The translations under genes and the position numbers were made by a program. A stretch of DNA of 64,000 nucleotides from Bacteroidota bacterium (GTDB lineage: Bacteria; Bacteroidota; Ignavibacteria; UBA10030; UBA8401), in the NCBI GenBank assembly GCA_021796215.1, contig JAJYOK010000001.1:459687-523686 (forward strand), read 5' to 3'. Of the stretch, positions 35,439 through 44,550 are shown piece by piece. Position 1 is the stretch's first letter, and every line of letters starts with the position of its first letter. Below the pieces are notes generated by a model. That model did not search any database, had not been told where the DNA came from, and saw nothing but the letters and a program-made list of their open reading frames with translations.

Positions 35439-36580
35439 TGAAGTTCAATTATCAACCACAACATACCATTTCTCAATTACCATCGAACGCGAAACAACTT
35501 CGAAGGGCAGCATTTCGTTTTGTGCTCATTATTAGTTGTTCATTGTTCATTACTCATTATACATTGTCTCAGCTTGTTCCGAATTTGGGCGGACAGCGTT
35601 CAGGCATTTCAGCGTTTCAATTTTTGAAAATCGGCGCCGATGCACGCGGCTCTTCAATGGGAGAAGCGTACATTGCGGTGGTCAACGATGTTTCCGCGTT
35701 GTTTTGGAACCCGGCAGCTTTGGTAAATTCGGAATCGAATCCTTCGATTGTCCGCACACCAGCGTCGGATCAGGTAAGCGGCGAAACTGCGTACGAAGGG
35801 CAAACGATGTTCTCGCATACCGAATGGCTCGTCGGCCTGAAGCACGAATTTTTCGGCGCAAGTTATTTTCTTTCCGGCAATGACGCTGTCGGCTTGGCAG
35901 TGACATCGCTTCATACTGATGAAATGCAGGTTACAACAGAAACGCAGCCAACCGGAACCGGAGAATATTTTTCGTACGGCGATGTTGCAGTTGCCGGAAC
36001 GTATTCACGCAAAATGACAGACCAATTCAGTTTTGGAGCAACAATCCGTTACGTACGCGAGACTATTGATGTTTTGCACATGGACGGTGTGCTTATTGAT
36101 CTCGGAACATTTTATTATATGGGACTTGGTTCTTCGCGGTTTGCTGTTGTTGTTTCAAACTTTGGCGCCAATGTCTATCCTGCCGGAAGTGTGACCCGCT
36201 CGGATGGAACAACCGTGAACAGCTTTCAGTCATTTTCTCCGCCGACGATGTTTCGGCTTGGCTATGCGTTTGAACCATGGCAGGATGAACATAACCGGTT
36301 GACGGCTTCGATTCAGTTGAATCATCCAAACGACAATGCTGAAAATGTGCGTCTCGGCGCAGAATATGAATTTGATAGAACATTTTTCCTTCGGCTTGGT
36401 GTGAAGCGAACAATCGGCGAATCGTTGTTCGGCAAAGCTGCTTCTACAGCGGAAGATTATACAGCGGGCGTTGGCGTATTCATTCCGCTGGGAATCACCG
36501 ATGCATCACTGGATTATGCTTTTGCAAATTTTAACGACCTCGGCGTTGTTCACCGAATTACTGTTGCGGTCACGTACTAG
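35438..36580 (+). CDS. PorV/PorQ-family outer-membrane protein
   Basis: A 380-residue protein. The mature start (QRSGISAFQFLKIGADARGSSMGEAYIAVVNDVSALFWNPAALVN) is the typical PorV/PorQ opening. A beta-barrel with many alternating strands follows, ending in RITVAVTY. In T9SS, PorV helps take secreted cargo from the translocon to the surface attachment complex; whether this paralogue does so or has become a partner of the adjacent receptor is unknown. The signal region (FVLIISCSLFITHYTLSQ) is encoded partly by four imperfect heptamer repeats at 35538-35565. Translation is coupled to the receptor. Confidence 0.87.
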   Translation: MKFNYQPQHTISQLPSNAKQLRRAAFRFVLIISCSLFITHYTLSQLVPNLGGQRSGISAFQFLKIGADARGSSMGEAYIAVVNDVSALFWNPAALVNSESNPSIVRTPASDQVSGETAYEGQTMFSHTEWLVGLKHEFFGASYFLSGNDAVGLAVTSLHTDEMQVTTETQPTGTGEYFSYGDVAVAGTYSRKMTDQFSFGATIRYVRETIDVLHMDGVLIDLGTFYYMGLGSSRFAVVVSNFGANVYPAGSVTRSDGTTVNSFQSFSPPTMFRLGYAFEPWQDEHNRLTASIQLNHPNDNAENVRLGAEYEFDRTFFLRLGVKRTIGESLFGKAASTAEDYTAGVGVFIPLGITDASLDYAFANFNDLGVVHRITVAVTY

Positions 36581-36586
36581 ATACAT

Positions 36587-37666
36587 ATGAAATCATTTTT
36601 CCTTTTTCTTCTTTTCCTTTTTGTCGTCGGTTGCCAAAAACCGTACGAGATTGCCGATTTACCGTCGGCAAGTAACACGAGCCATACCGGTGATACTACT
36701 TATATCCAAAAGGCAGAATGGGGAGGATTCAATAAACCTGAGGGAATTTTGTATGGCAGAGATCAGCTGTTTTACGTAATGGACACACAGAACAATCGAA
36801 TCGTTATGTTAAATCAAGCTGGCGGTGAATTGAGCGAGTTGAGCAACGTGTTGCATCCGCTTACTGCCGCACAGGATACGCGTCTTGATCTCATTGTCGG
36901 TGCAGAAACAGTTGACCCGGCATCTCATGATACTATCGGAGTTCTCATTCGCATCAAAGTGGAACCGGCGTCCGGCTTTCTTAATCTTGCTGAAATAGAT
37001 ACGATATGGAAAGAACCGGGTCATCCTCAACGCAGATTTGTCGGTGTAGGAATTCTCCCCAATGATGAATATCTCGTTGTGCGAGACGGACCTGACAATA
37101 GCAGTCCGGTTGATCCGGATGCGCGCGTGCTGCTTTTCCGGTACGTTCATCAAAACTCAACGGCGAGAAAAGATTCGTTCATCACACCGTTAGGTGATTT
37201 GCAGTCCGGCGTAGGGAATTCAATTACGTCAATCAATCATCCTACCGGCATCGCAACATTTCCCGGACGTTCGGATTTTGTGTTGACTCAAAAATCTGAC
37301 GGAGTGCAATATTCGGCTGTGTGGATGGTATATTCGAAGACGACTGATTTTGAAGGATGGCAAGCGCGGTTTGATCCGTCTGTTGGCGGTCAAAATGTGG
37401 ACTTTGTAAAACCAAACAGATTTCGTGACGCGGAGGGAGTTGCCATTGATCCTTACCGATCGGATATTTTCATTGTTGATGCCCAGCAAGACAGCATTGT
37501 GAAATTTAATAACAAGGGAGTTTTCCAGAACGAATCATTTGGGTCGTTGTCTTCTCAAAGCGCTTTGAGTCATCCGCAGAGTGTAGCTATTGCGCAAGGC
37601 GATGTGTACGTTTGCGATACTGATAATGATCGCATTGTGATTTACAGACTTTCTACGGGTAATTAG
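36587..37666 (+). CDS. NHL/beta-propeller-like lipoprotein
   Basis: A 359-residue lipoprotein (MKSFFLFLLFLFVVGCQKP, lipobox VVGC). Repeats such as FNKPEGILYGRDQLFYVMDTQNNRIVMLNQ, INHPTGIATFPGRSDFVLT, FRDAEGVAIDPYRSDIFIVDAQQDSIVKF and LSHPQSVAIAQGDVYVCDTDNDRIVIY are NHL-type blades, so a propeller is expected. It closes an operon of surface proteins; ligand unknown. The end overlaps the convergent flavin-reductase-like gene by four bases. Confidence 0.8.
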   Translation: MKSFFLFLLFLFVVGCQKPYEIADLPSASNTSHTGDTTYIQKAEWGGFNKPEGILYGRDQLFYVMDTQNNRIVMLNQAGGELSELSNVLHPLTAAQDTRLDLIVGAETVDPASHDTIGVLIRIKVEPASGFLNLAEIDTIWKEPGHPQRRFVGVGILPNDEYLVVRDGPDNSSPVDPDARVLLFRYVHQNSTARKDSFITPLGDLQSGVGNSITSINHPTGIATFPGRSDFVLTQKSDGVQYSAVWMVYSKTTDFEGWQARFDPSVGGQNVDFVKPNRFRDAEGVAIDPYRSDIFIVDAQQDSIVKFNNKGVFQNESFGSLSSQSALSHPQSVAIAQGDVYVCDTDNDRIVIYRLSTGN

Positions 37667-38268
37667 CTTTCCAGCTTTTCTGTTTGCAATCGAAAAAGGT
37701 TCTCAATTCTGTTATAGGAATTTTCTCCGACACTTGCTATAGGGTGAAACTTCTTTTCATCTAAAATTCCGTTGGTAAGCAATTCATCTTTGATGTTAAA
37801 CACAACCACTTCGCCGATAATGACATCCGCCGGTTCGTTTCCGATCTCAAAATGTTGATACAAAACGCATTCTAAAACGATCGGGGCTTCAGCGATAGAA
37901 GGGACCTTGATTTTTTCTCCCGGCAAGAAATGTATTTTGGTGCGTTCTATTGTGTCGTCATCAGTGCCATAATTTCCCGTTGAATGTTCCATTCCTTCTA
38001 ACAGTTTATGATCTACAAGATTGACAGCAAATTCTTCGCTTCGGAGAATGTTTGATGACGTATTCTTTTTTTGGTTACGTTTTTGTCCAACCGCAAGCAT
38101 GATCAGGGGCGGGTTGCCGGTGATTGCATTAAAGAAACTGTACGGCGCGGCGTTGATATGATGGTTTGCATCTAGTGAAGTAACAAATGCAATCGGCCGC
38201 GGTACTATTGTGCTAACGAGCAGTGCGCTTGCGCTTTTTGGCGTAAGTGAATTACTGAAGATTTTCAT
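37663..38268 (-). CDS. Flavin-reductase-like FMN-binding protein
   Basis: A 201-residue protein of the flavin reductase-like split-barrel family (LLVSTIVPRPIAFVTSLDANHHINAAPYSFFNAITGNPPLIM, then ANLVDH-type core FAVNLVDHKL, HFEIGNEPADVIIGEVV). Members bind FMN and act in NAD(P)H-linked reductions or electron transfer. The ATG shares four bases with the stop of the ECF ATPase upstream, so it is the last gene of the ECF operon. This coupling may hint at a flavin-related substrate for the transporter, but it is weak evidence. Confidence 0.87.
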   Translation of the reverse strand: MKIFSNSLTPKSASALLVSTIVPRPIAFVTSLDANHHINAAPYSFFNAITGNPPLIMLAVGQKRNQKKNTSSNILRSEEFAVNLVDHKLLEGMEHSTGNYGTDDDTIERTKIHFLPGEKIKVPSIAEAPIVLECVLYQHFEIGNEPADVIIGEVVVFNIKDELLTNGILDEKKFHPIASVGENSYNRIENLFRLQTEKLES

Positions 38269-39095
38269 GGAGCCTGCTTTGAAGATGTTTGTTGTTGTCT
38301 AAGCTGTGAAATAAAATCAGGATATTGAGCCGTGATTGTGTTTTGCGCGAGCTGCGCGGACATTCTTGGCACAATGGGCATTTGTAATCCATTCTTCTTT
38401 AAAATTCCTTGTGCATTTTCCCGTTGAAGGAAATCCGGCAGTGATTCGTCCACGGCGAGAATTCCTTTGTTGAAAACAAGGATTCTGTCGCAATGTTCCA
38501 TGCCGAATGCGAGATCGTGAGTAATAAGCATATATCCTTTACCGGCAATTCGTAATTGATGCAATGCTCCGACGATGCTCTCTCGTTCTGGTTTGCTGAT
38601 GCCGCTTGTCGGTTCGTCGAAGATATAAAACGGCGTGTTCATTGCGATAGCTGACGCAATCGTCAGTAATCTTCGTTGTGCCGGATGAAGATCATACGGG
38701 TGTTTATCAAGCAACCTCGAAAAGCCGAACAGTGCGACAGTGCGTTGAAATGTGTCCGAGGTTTCGTTTGCGCCCAAATTACGTAAACCATAAAGCATTT
38801 CTTCACGAACTGTCGAGCAGAAAATCTGGTCTGAAGGATTTTGCAGGGCAACGCCAATGCGCTTCACAATTTCGTAGAGAGATGGAATTGATGGGCTGAT
38901 TCCATCCACACGTATTGATCCCTTGTCCGGTGCAAAAAGCCCTACCGCTAATTTCAGTGCTGTGGATTTTCCGGCGCCAATCGTTCCCGCAAGCATCACA
39001 TGTTCGGTTCTCTCAATGGAAAATGAGATGCTGTGAAGCACAGGAGAATTGTGTGAATAGGAGAAGCCTACGTTTGTAAATTCGACGAATGCCAT
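38265..39095 (-). CDS. ECF transporter ATPase, second copy, degenerate signature motif
   Basis: A 276-residue ABC ATPase. Walker A GTIGAGKST and Walker B FYIFDEPTSG with the catalytic Glu are canonical, and the His switch (LITHDL) is present. The ABC signature, normally LSGGQ, reads LHPAQ. The Q-loop is LQNPSDQIF, the form common in EcfA. It overlaps the first ATPase gene by 28 bases and the reductase gene by four. Together the two ATPases energise uptake through the T and S components. Confidence 0.9.
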   Translation of the reverse strand: MAFVEFTNVGFSYSHNSPVLHSISFSIERTEHVMLAGTIGAGKSTALKLAVGLFAPDKGSIRVDGISPSIPSLYEIVKRIGVALQNPSDQIFCSTVREEMLYGLRNLGANETSDTFQRTVALFGFSRLLDKHPYDLHPAQRRLLTIASAIAMNTPFYIFDEPTSGISKPERESIVGALHQLRIAGKGYMLITHDLAFGMEHCDRILVFNKGILAVDESLPDFLQRENAQGILKKNGLQMPIVPRMSAQLAQNTITAQYPDFISQLRQQQTSSKQAP

Positions 39096-39904
39096 TGCTG
39101 TAAAGTGCGAAGAGATTTACGGTATGATAATGTTTCGACATGGCCGAGCAATTTTCGTTGAGCATCTATCCATGAGGGAATGTCGAGGCTGTGAGTATCA
39201 ATATCAGAAGAAAAAAGTTCGGACGGATGTCCGTAAAATTGCTGATTTCCATTGAGGAGAAAAAGTACTTTGTCGCAGAGAGCATTGATCAGCTCAAGCC
39301 GGTGTTCAACCACAATAAGCATTGCTGATTGTTTGATTCTATTCAATGCATTGATCAGCAGATTGATGCCTTCCGGGTGAAGAGATTCTGTGGGTTGGTC
39401 GAGCAGAAGACAGCGTGGATGCTTCGCCATCTCACATGCGAGAGCAAGCATTCGTGTTTCTCCGCCCGAAAGTGTTTGTGGGTGCCGCCGTGCCAGATGT
39501 TCGAGATGAAATTGTGAAACCTGTTCCACAATTCGTTCACGAATAATGTTTGGCGGTGTTCCTAATTGTTCAAGCGAAAATGCAATTTCAGCTTCCACCG
39601 TTTCCGTTGCGCCTGAGAGCTGCATGTATTGATCTTGAAAGACAAATCCGATTTCCGCCGGAGAAATAAAAGGCTTTGCCGCTTCACGTAAAATGTTGCC
39701 CGACATTATTCCGGCAGGAAAATGTTTTTGGAGAATTCCGGCAATTGCATAAAGAAGTGAAGTTTTGCCTGAAGTTGACGGACCGACTATTCCTAACGTT
39801 TCGCCGGATAGAAGTTCAAAAGAAACGTCTGTGAAGGCGGGACGGTCCGCAAAGGGATACGTGTAAGAGAAATGTTCAAGAAGAAGATTCGGGTGAGCTG
39901 TCAT
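39068..39904 (-). CDS. ECF transporter ATPase, first copy, Walker B Glu replaced by Gln
   Basis: A 278-residue ABC ATPase. Walker A GPSTSGKTS, Q-loop VFQDQYMQL, canonical signature LSGGE and switch His (VVEHRLE) are present. Walker B reads CLLLDQPTE: the catalytic carboxylate Glu is Gln (codon CAA). The D-loop (ESLHPEG) is also unusual. ATG at 39904 lies two bases after the T-component stop; an upstream in-frame extension would overlap that gene and is not needed. The mutation should slow hydrolysis at the site this subunit forms. Confidence 0.9.
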   Translation of the reverse strand: MTAHPNLLLEHFSYTYPFADRPAFTDVSFELLSGETLGIVGPSTSGKTSLLYAIAGILQKHFPAGIMSGNILREAAKPFISPAEIGFVFQDQYMQLSGATETVEAEIAFSLEQLGTPPNIIRERIVEQVSQFHLEHLARRHPQTLSGGETRMLALACEMAKHPRCLLLDQPTESLHPEGINLLINALNRIKQSAMLIVVEHRLELINALCDKVLFLLNGNQQFYGHPSELFSSDIDTHSLDIPSWIDAQRKLLGHVETLSYRKSLRTLQQWHSSNLQT

Positions 39905-39906
39905 TT

Positions 39907-40593
39907 TTATCTGAATAAAAAAAACAGAAACGAACAGACAATAAGAAAGACTGTTGTCAGTTTGTCTAGAATTGTGGGCTTCCATTCCGCTAAATATGTT
40001 TTCGCACTTGGCGAGTTTATTCCTTTAAGATCGAGTGCAATACCGCGGTCTAAACTCATTGACAATGCGCTGAAGACAACAGGGAAGAAGAGCGGGAATA
40101 AATTTTTCGCACGATTAAAGATGTTTCGCCGGATGCGGAAGCCGCGCAGTTGCTGTGCAATGGTTACGTTCCGTGTGATAGTTCTGAAAGAATCGAAAAC
40201 TTCAAATGAAAGGAGGAAAATATGATTGAAGCGCGGCGGCAATCGCAATGAGCGAAGCCCAAGCGCAAATTCTGTCGGTGTTGTGGTGTGAACAATCGTA
40301 AGAAGACATATGAGCAAGACAAGAAATCTCAAGGCGTAGTGAATACCTTGTGATGGATGACCTGTTGCTAAAGGTGGCAAAATGACGTCGTTGAGGATAA
40401 TCAGAACAACAGTTAGCGGAATGCCGAACGTCGCCATCTTTTTCCAGAATGCTTTTCGTTTCTTTAAGAACACAGAAACGAAAAGAAGAAGGGCAATAAA
40501 TAATAATTGGTGAATTATTTCTCCGGCTAATGCAGTGATGAATGCAAAGATCAAAAGAGCGATCAACACTATTGGGTGAAATTTAATCTTCAT
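39907..40593 (-). CDS. ecfT: ECF transporter transmembrane (T) component
   Basis: A 228-residue membrane protein with about five to six helices. The coupling region contains the two conserved Ala-Arg-Gly-like elements in changed form (AQQLRGFRI and SLDRGIALDLKGI), which link to the ATPases. Start ATG at 40593 overlaps the S-component end by 11 bases. It joins the substrate-binding S protein with the two ATPases. Confidence 0.85.
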   Translation of the reverse strand: MKIKFHPIVLIALLIFAFITALAGEIIHQLLFIALLLFVSVFLKKRKAFWKKMATFGIPLTVVLIILNDVILPPLATGHPSQGIHYALRFLVLLICLLTIVHTTTPTEFALGLRSLRLPPRFNHIFLLSFEVFDSFRTITRNVTIAQQLRGFRIRRNIFNRAKNLFPLFFPVVFSALSMSLDRGIALDLKGINSPSAKTYLAEWKPTILDKLTTVFLIVCSFLFFLFR

Positions 40594-41191
40594 CGTTACT
40601 GCCTGTATACTGTGGAAGTCGAACCCGGAGTGAAAGCGGCAAACGTTTTAACATGAGGGCGACAATGATATACGAAACACATTTATCCACCGGATCGGAA
40701 GCGAGCCCTTGATAGAGAACACTGTCAAGAACATTTTTACCAATTGAGCGAAAATAAATCACCAAGAAATCAGTTCCACCGAGCGTAATGCCCCCGAAGA
40801 CAAAAGCAGCGATCGGCGCAGAAACAAGCGCTGAAATAATACCTTGAACGATCCCCAATGGTGCAGCAATGAGAGGTTTTCGAAATCCTCCACGTAAGGC
40901 AAAAAAACCGCTGAATATTCCAATGGCTGCGGAAACCGGCGCGAAAAAAATCATTGTTGGATTGAAAATAATTCCGGCAACAATGTTGGATGTAATGCCG
41001 CAAACAATGCCGGCATAAATTCCACAACTCGCAGCAATAAAGATTGTACCGACGGAATCGAGGTATAACGGGATACGGGCAATGGATGTGATTTCTCCCA
41101 TAACAAGATTAATTCCAATTCCCATTGCAATAAGTGGAAGAGAGACGCCGCTTGTTTGAAGGCGAAATTTTTCAGGGGATAAAAATGGCAT
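40583..41191 (-). CDS. ECF transporter substrate-specificity (S) component
   Basis: A 202-residue membrane protein with about six helices (for example LIAMGIGINLVMGEITSIARIPLYLDSVGTIFIAASCGIYAG). This fits ECF S components, likely of the broad group resembling riboflavin S proteins (PF07155-like). ATG at 41191 (MPFLSPEK) is preferred to a TTG 15 bases upstream. Substrate is not identifiable; no vitamin riboswitch is visible in the 154-base divergent spacer upstream. It is the first gene of the five-gene ECF operon. Confidence 0.83.
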   Translation of the reverse strand: MPFLSPEKFRLQTSGVSLPLIAMGIGINLVMGEITSIARIPLYLDSVGTIFIAASCGIYAGIVCGITSNIVAGIIFNPTMIFFAPVSAAIGIFSGFFALRGGFRKPLIAAPLGIVQGIISALVSAPIAAFVFGGITLGGTDFLVIYFRSIGKNVLDSVLYQGLASDPVDKCVSYIIVALMLKRLPLSLRVRLPQYTGSNDED

Positions 41192-41345
41192 TAATCCATT
41201 ATACAAAAATTGTGTGTACTTTGAAAGCCGAATAATTGTTTTGTATCTATTATTTGAAATAATGAATTAGTATATTCCTAACGGATTCACACGAAAGAGT
41301 TCCTAGTCATATCGCTCATTATTTTTTAACCATCAGCCTGCCATT

Positions 41346-43055
41346 ATGAAAAATAAACTTTCTTTGTTTGAGGTTCCCGCGATACATTCTGTTCAACAGA
41401 TGATTGTTGAATCTGCACGAAAGTATGATCAAAAAACTGCATTGGTTGATTTGAAAAATAGCCCGATTCAAAGCGTTACCTACAATTCACTTTTGAAGAA
41501 TGTGCTCGCATTTGGTGCCGCCTTAAGAAATCTTGGACTTAAAGAACGTTCTCATATTGCAGTGATTGGTGAGAATCGTGTCCAATGGGCGTTGAGCTAT
41601 TTGACGGGAATGTGTTTTAATTATGTTGTAGTGCCGATTGATCGCAACCTCACAGTGAATGAGGTTCTTAATATCATTCATGAATCTGAATCTGAGGCAA
41701 TTATTTTTTCCGATCAATTCGAATCGCTATTACGCGAGCGCCAGCCGTCATTGAAGAAGCTGCAGCTTTATATCGGCATGGATTTATCAGTCAAGGACGG
41801 TGATTTCTACTCGATGACCGAGCTGATTAAATCCAGCAAACCTTTTCGTGCCGACAAGTTGCCTTCAATAAATACCAATGACGTCGCTGAAATTATTTTT
41901 ACGTCAGGGTCATTAGGCCGTGCAAAGGCAGTGATGCTTAGTCAAAAGAATCTTGCATCTAATTTAGTGAGCATGGTGCAAATGTTTTTTATTTATCCAG
42001 AAGATCGCTTCCTTTCAGTTCTGCCAATGCATCACACGTATGAATGTACGTGCGGCATGTTGTGTCCGCTTTTTGCCGGTGCTTCGGTTTATTATGCGCG
42101 GTCGCTAAAAACGATTGTGGAGGATTTACAAGAAGCCCATGCGACAATAATTTTAGGTGTCCCGCTGTTGTACGAAAAAATGTTCAAGCGTATCTACAAA
42201 ACTATTAATGAAAAGAAAGTTACTGCAAAGCTGATCCATCCGCTGATTAAAACGACAGCATTACTAGAGAAACTTGGCTGGAAAAGCGCAAGGCGGAAAG
42301 TTTTCGGAGAGATTCATAAAAAGTTTGGGGGAGCGGTTCGCTGTTTTATTGCCGGAGGAGCAGCGCCAGATCCAATGGTAGCGAAGGGACTGAGAGAGTT
42401 CGGTTTTGCGTTTGTTCAAGGCTATGGATTGACTGAAACTTCTCCGATTTTAACTCTCAATCGCCTTGATAATTTCAAGGACGATGCCGCCGGGTTACCG
42501 CTGCCCGGTGTTGAGCTTGCTATTGATTCGCCTGATGAAGATGGAATCGGCGAAGTTTTAGCGAAGGGCCCTAATATTATGCTCGGCTATTACAAGAACG
42601 AAAACGCGACAAAAGAAACATTTTCGGGTGGTTGGTTCAAGACAGGGGACCTCGGTAAAATTGATCAAGACGGCTTCCTGCATATAAGCGGGCGCAAGAA
42701 GAACGTCATTATTTCTAACAGTGGGAAAAATGTTTTTCCTGAAGAAATTGAAGATATACTGTTGCGAAGCCCTTTTGTACTGGAAGCGTTTGTGTATGGC
42801 GAAAAAGATGCGAAGCATGATGAAATAATAGCAGCACAAATTGTCGTAGACGCAGAAGCATTTATAGAACTTTCTGAGTCCCGTGGAATCAGCATTACGC
42901 CGCAACTGCTTCACGAAATAATTGCAGAAGAAGTGCAAAAGGCAAATCGTCAGCTTGCTTTATACAAGCAAATCAGGAAATTCCATATTCGTGATCAGGA
43001 ATTTGAAAAGACGACCACGCAAAAAATCAAGCGATATTTAGTTGAGAAACACTAA
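41346..43055 (+). CDS. AMP-forming acyl-CoA synthetase
   Basis: A 569-residue ANL-superfamily enzyme. Motifs: EIIFTSGSLGRAKAVMLSQ (P-loop-like A3; the usual GTTG reads GSLG), GYGLTETSPIL (A5), GWFKTGDLGKIDQDGFLHISGRKKNVIISNSGKNVFPEEIE (A7-A8) and a C-terminal TTQKIKR with the catalytic Lys. It most resembles long-chain fatty-acid CoA ligases, activating an acid through an acyl-adenylate. It is monocistronic, with a strong terminator directly after its stop. The chain length of the substrate is uncertain. Confidence 0.9.
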   Translation: MKNKLSLFEVPAIHSVQQMIVESARKYDQKTALVDLKNSPIQSVTYNSLLKNVLAFGAALRNLGLKERSHIAVIGENRVQWALSYLTGMCFNYVVVPIDRNLTVNEVLNIIHESESEAIIFSDQFESLLRERQPSLKKLQLYIGMDLSVKDGDFYSMTELIKSSKPFRADKLPSINTNDVAEIIFTSGSLGRAKAVMLSQKNLASNLVSMVQMFFIYPEDRFLSVLPMHHTYECTCGMLCPLFAGASVYYARSLKTIVEDLQEAHATIILGVPLLYEKMFKRIYKTINEKKVTAKLIHPLIKTTALLEKLGWKSARRKVFGEIHKKFGGAVRCFIAGGAAPDPMVAKGLREFGFAFVQGYGLTETSPILTLNRLDNFKDDAAGLPLPGVELAIDSPDEDGIGEVLAKGPNIMLGYYKNENATKETFSGGWFKTGDLGKIDQDGFLHISGRKKNVIISNSGKNVFPEEIEDILLRSPFVLEAFVYGEKDAKHDEIIAAQIVVDAEAFIELSESRGISITPQLLHEIIAEEVQKANRQLALYKQIRKFHIRDQEFEKTTTQKIKRYLVEKH

Positions 43056-43082
43056 CCGCTGCTGAATTTTAATCAGCAGCGG
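43056..43082. terminator. Bidirectional terminator
   Basis: Perfect ten-base stem CCGCTGCTGA/TCAGCAGCGG with a seven-base loop, placed between convergent genes (acyl-CoA synthetase and PDZ protein). T-tracts are weak on both sides. Confidence 0.75.
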
Positions 43083-43095
43083 ATTATGCGGTTCA

Positions 43096-44070
43096 TCAGA
43101 TCTCGTCTGAATTCCAGTGCCAGTTTTTGCCAATGTTTTCAAGACCTTTCAAACGCAAGCGTAATTCTCTCATTTTAGGATTCAGCTCTTTCTGAAGATC
43201 GAGTTGCATGCTGTCAAAGTTTTTTTTGTTCGGAAAGTTGAAATGAAATTCATTCATTGTTGGAAATTGAGACATGTTTCGGAAATCCGGAGGGAAGTTC
43301 GCGCCATATAAATCTTCAGGGACTTTCAGCTTTAATGTTTTCTTCTCTCCCTTCCGAATAATGTTCATGCTGATTATTTGACCGCTCTCTGCATCGTTTA
43401 ATGCCTGATGCACGTCCCCGACATTCTGTATTCTTTCATCTTGAATATTTGTAATTACATCGCCAGCTTTGATTCCCGACTTTTCGGCTGAGCTTTCTTT
43501 TTCTACAGATTCAACTAACACTCCCTTATTATCGGGTGCGCCGAAATATTTTGCTAATTGTCTGTTGAGCGTTGAAAGTTTCATTCCAATAACATTTGTT
43601 TCATTCAATGCGATGTGTGGCGGACGGAAGGTAAAATATTTTTTAGCATTAAAGTTTTTTTGTGAGCCTAATAGTACAGCATAAACTTTCTTATCACCAT
43701 TTCGCAAAACATCAATGGACACCTTCATTCCCGGTTTAACTCCTTTCATGGCACGAACAAGTTCATCTGCGTCATTAATTGATTTTCCATTAAATGAAAC
43801 AATTACGTCTCCTTCTTTTAAACCAATTGAATCCGCAGGGCTTTTATCAATAACACTGCTGATGTATGCTCCTTTCTCTGTTTTGATGCCTTTGTCTTCT
43901 TTCAACTCATCGGTAATATCCCGAATAAAGACACCGAGCCAGGCGCCATGTGAAGAATTAGTTGTTGCCACAGAATAGTTTTTTGTATGGGAATCAGCGT
44001 CTTGTGCATTAAGTGTGCTGCGAACGTTTCCAAACACAAGAAGCATTGCAAAGAGTAAAGCTGTCTTCAT
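43096..44070 (-). CDS. Exported protein with two PDZ domains
   Basis: A 324-residue protein with a signal peptide (MKTALLFAMLLVFGNVRS...). PDZ one is at about 45-125 (GAWLGVFIRDITDELKE, KGAYISSVIDKSPADSIGLKEGDVIVSFNGKSIND) and PDZ two at about 145-225 (GVLVESVEKESSAEKSGIKAGDVITNIQDERIQN). No serine-protease domain is present, so it resembles the PDZ part of HtrA alone. It probably binds extended C-termini in the periplasm. GGAGGAAAT precedes ATG at 44070. The C-terminal 90 residues are charged and likely helical. Confidence 0.85.
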   Translation of the reverse strand: MKTALLFAMLLVFGNVRSTLNAQDADSHTKNYSVATTNSSHGAWLGVFIRDITDELKEDKGIKTEKGAYISSVIDKSPADSIGLKEGDVIVSFNGKSINDADELVRAMKGVKPGMKVSIDVLRNGDKKVYAVLLGSQKNFNAKKYFTFRPPHIALNETNVIGMKLSTLNRQLAKYFGAPDNKGVLVESVEKESSAEKSGIKAGDVITNIQDERIQNVGDVHQALNDAESGQIISMNIIRKGEKKTLKLKVPEDLYGANFPPDFRNMSQFPTMNEFHFNFPNKKNFDSMQLDLQKELNPKMRELRLRLKGLENIGKNWHWNSDEI

Positions 44071-44231
44071 ATTTCCTCCGTTATATATTGATATTTGTCT
44101 CATTAATACAACCAATTTTTTAGACGAGACATGTCTGAAGATGTTCCACTGAAGATCGCAGCAGTCGCAAAAGCCACAAGGGCAAATTTCTTGACTTACG
44201 AAAGACGAATCATTATATTTACACTGCAAAT

Positions 44232-44304
<73 letters not shown>

Positions 44305-44353
44305 CTGAGTAAATGAATTTGTTACTATTTTTTATTTCCCAGTAACACACAAT

Positions 44354-44376
44354 CCCGCCAAGCGGCGGGTTTTTTG
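44354..44376 (+). terminator. Terminator after tRNA-Gly
   Basis: CCCGCC-AAGC-GGCGGG followed by TTTTTTT. A strong short hairpin between the two tRNA genes, so tRNA-Cys likely has its own promoter or depends on read-through. Confidence 0.85.
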
Positions 44377-44403
44377 TGAAGCAGGGATTGAATTCTTGCT
44401 AAT

Positions 44404-44475
44404 GGCGCCGTACCCAAGTGGTAAGGGAGAGGTCTGCAAAACCTTTATGCGGCGGTTCGAATCCGCCCGGCGCCT
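44404..44475 (+). tRNA. tRNA-Cys (anticodon GCA)
   Basis: Acceptor GGCGCCG/CGGCGCC, anticodon loop CTGCAAA, T-arm GGCGG-TTCGAAT-CCGCC, discriminator T. CCA not encoded. The U73 discriminator fits cysteine identity. Confidence 0.95.
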
Positions 44476-44512
44476 CAAATAGATTTAAAAACGTTGTGCA
44501 TTTTAAGACAAG

Positions 44513-44550
44513 AGCCTAATCATGAAAAGATTGGGCTTTTGTGTTTTTAA
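44513..44550 (+). terminator. Terminator after tRNA-Cys
   Basis: AGCCTAATC/GATTGGGCT, nine pairs with one G-T wobble and a seven-base loop, followed by TTTGTGTTTTT. Confidence 0.75.

Noticed and set aside
41207..41345. Vitamin riboswitch upstream of the ECF S component
   Set aside because: I could not find conserved cobalamin, thiamine or FMN riboswitch core sequences in the 139-base spacer on either strand.
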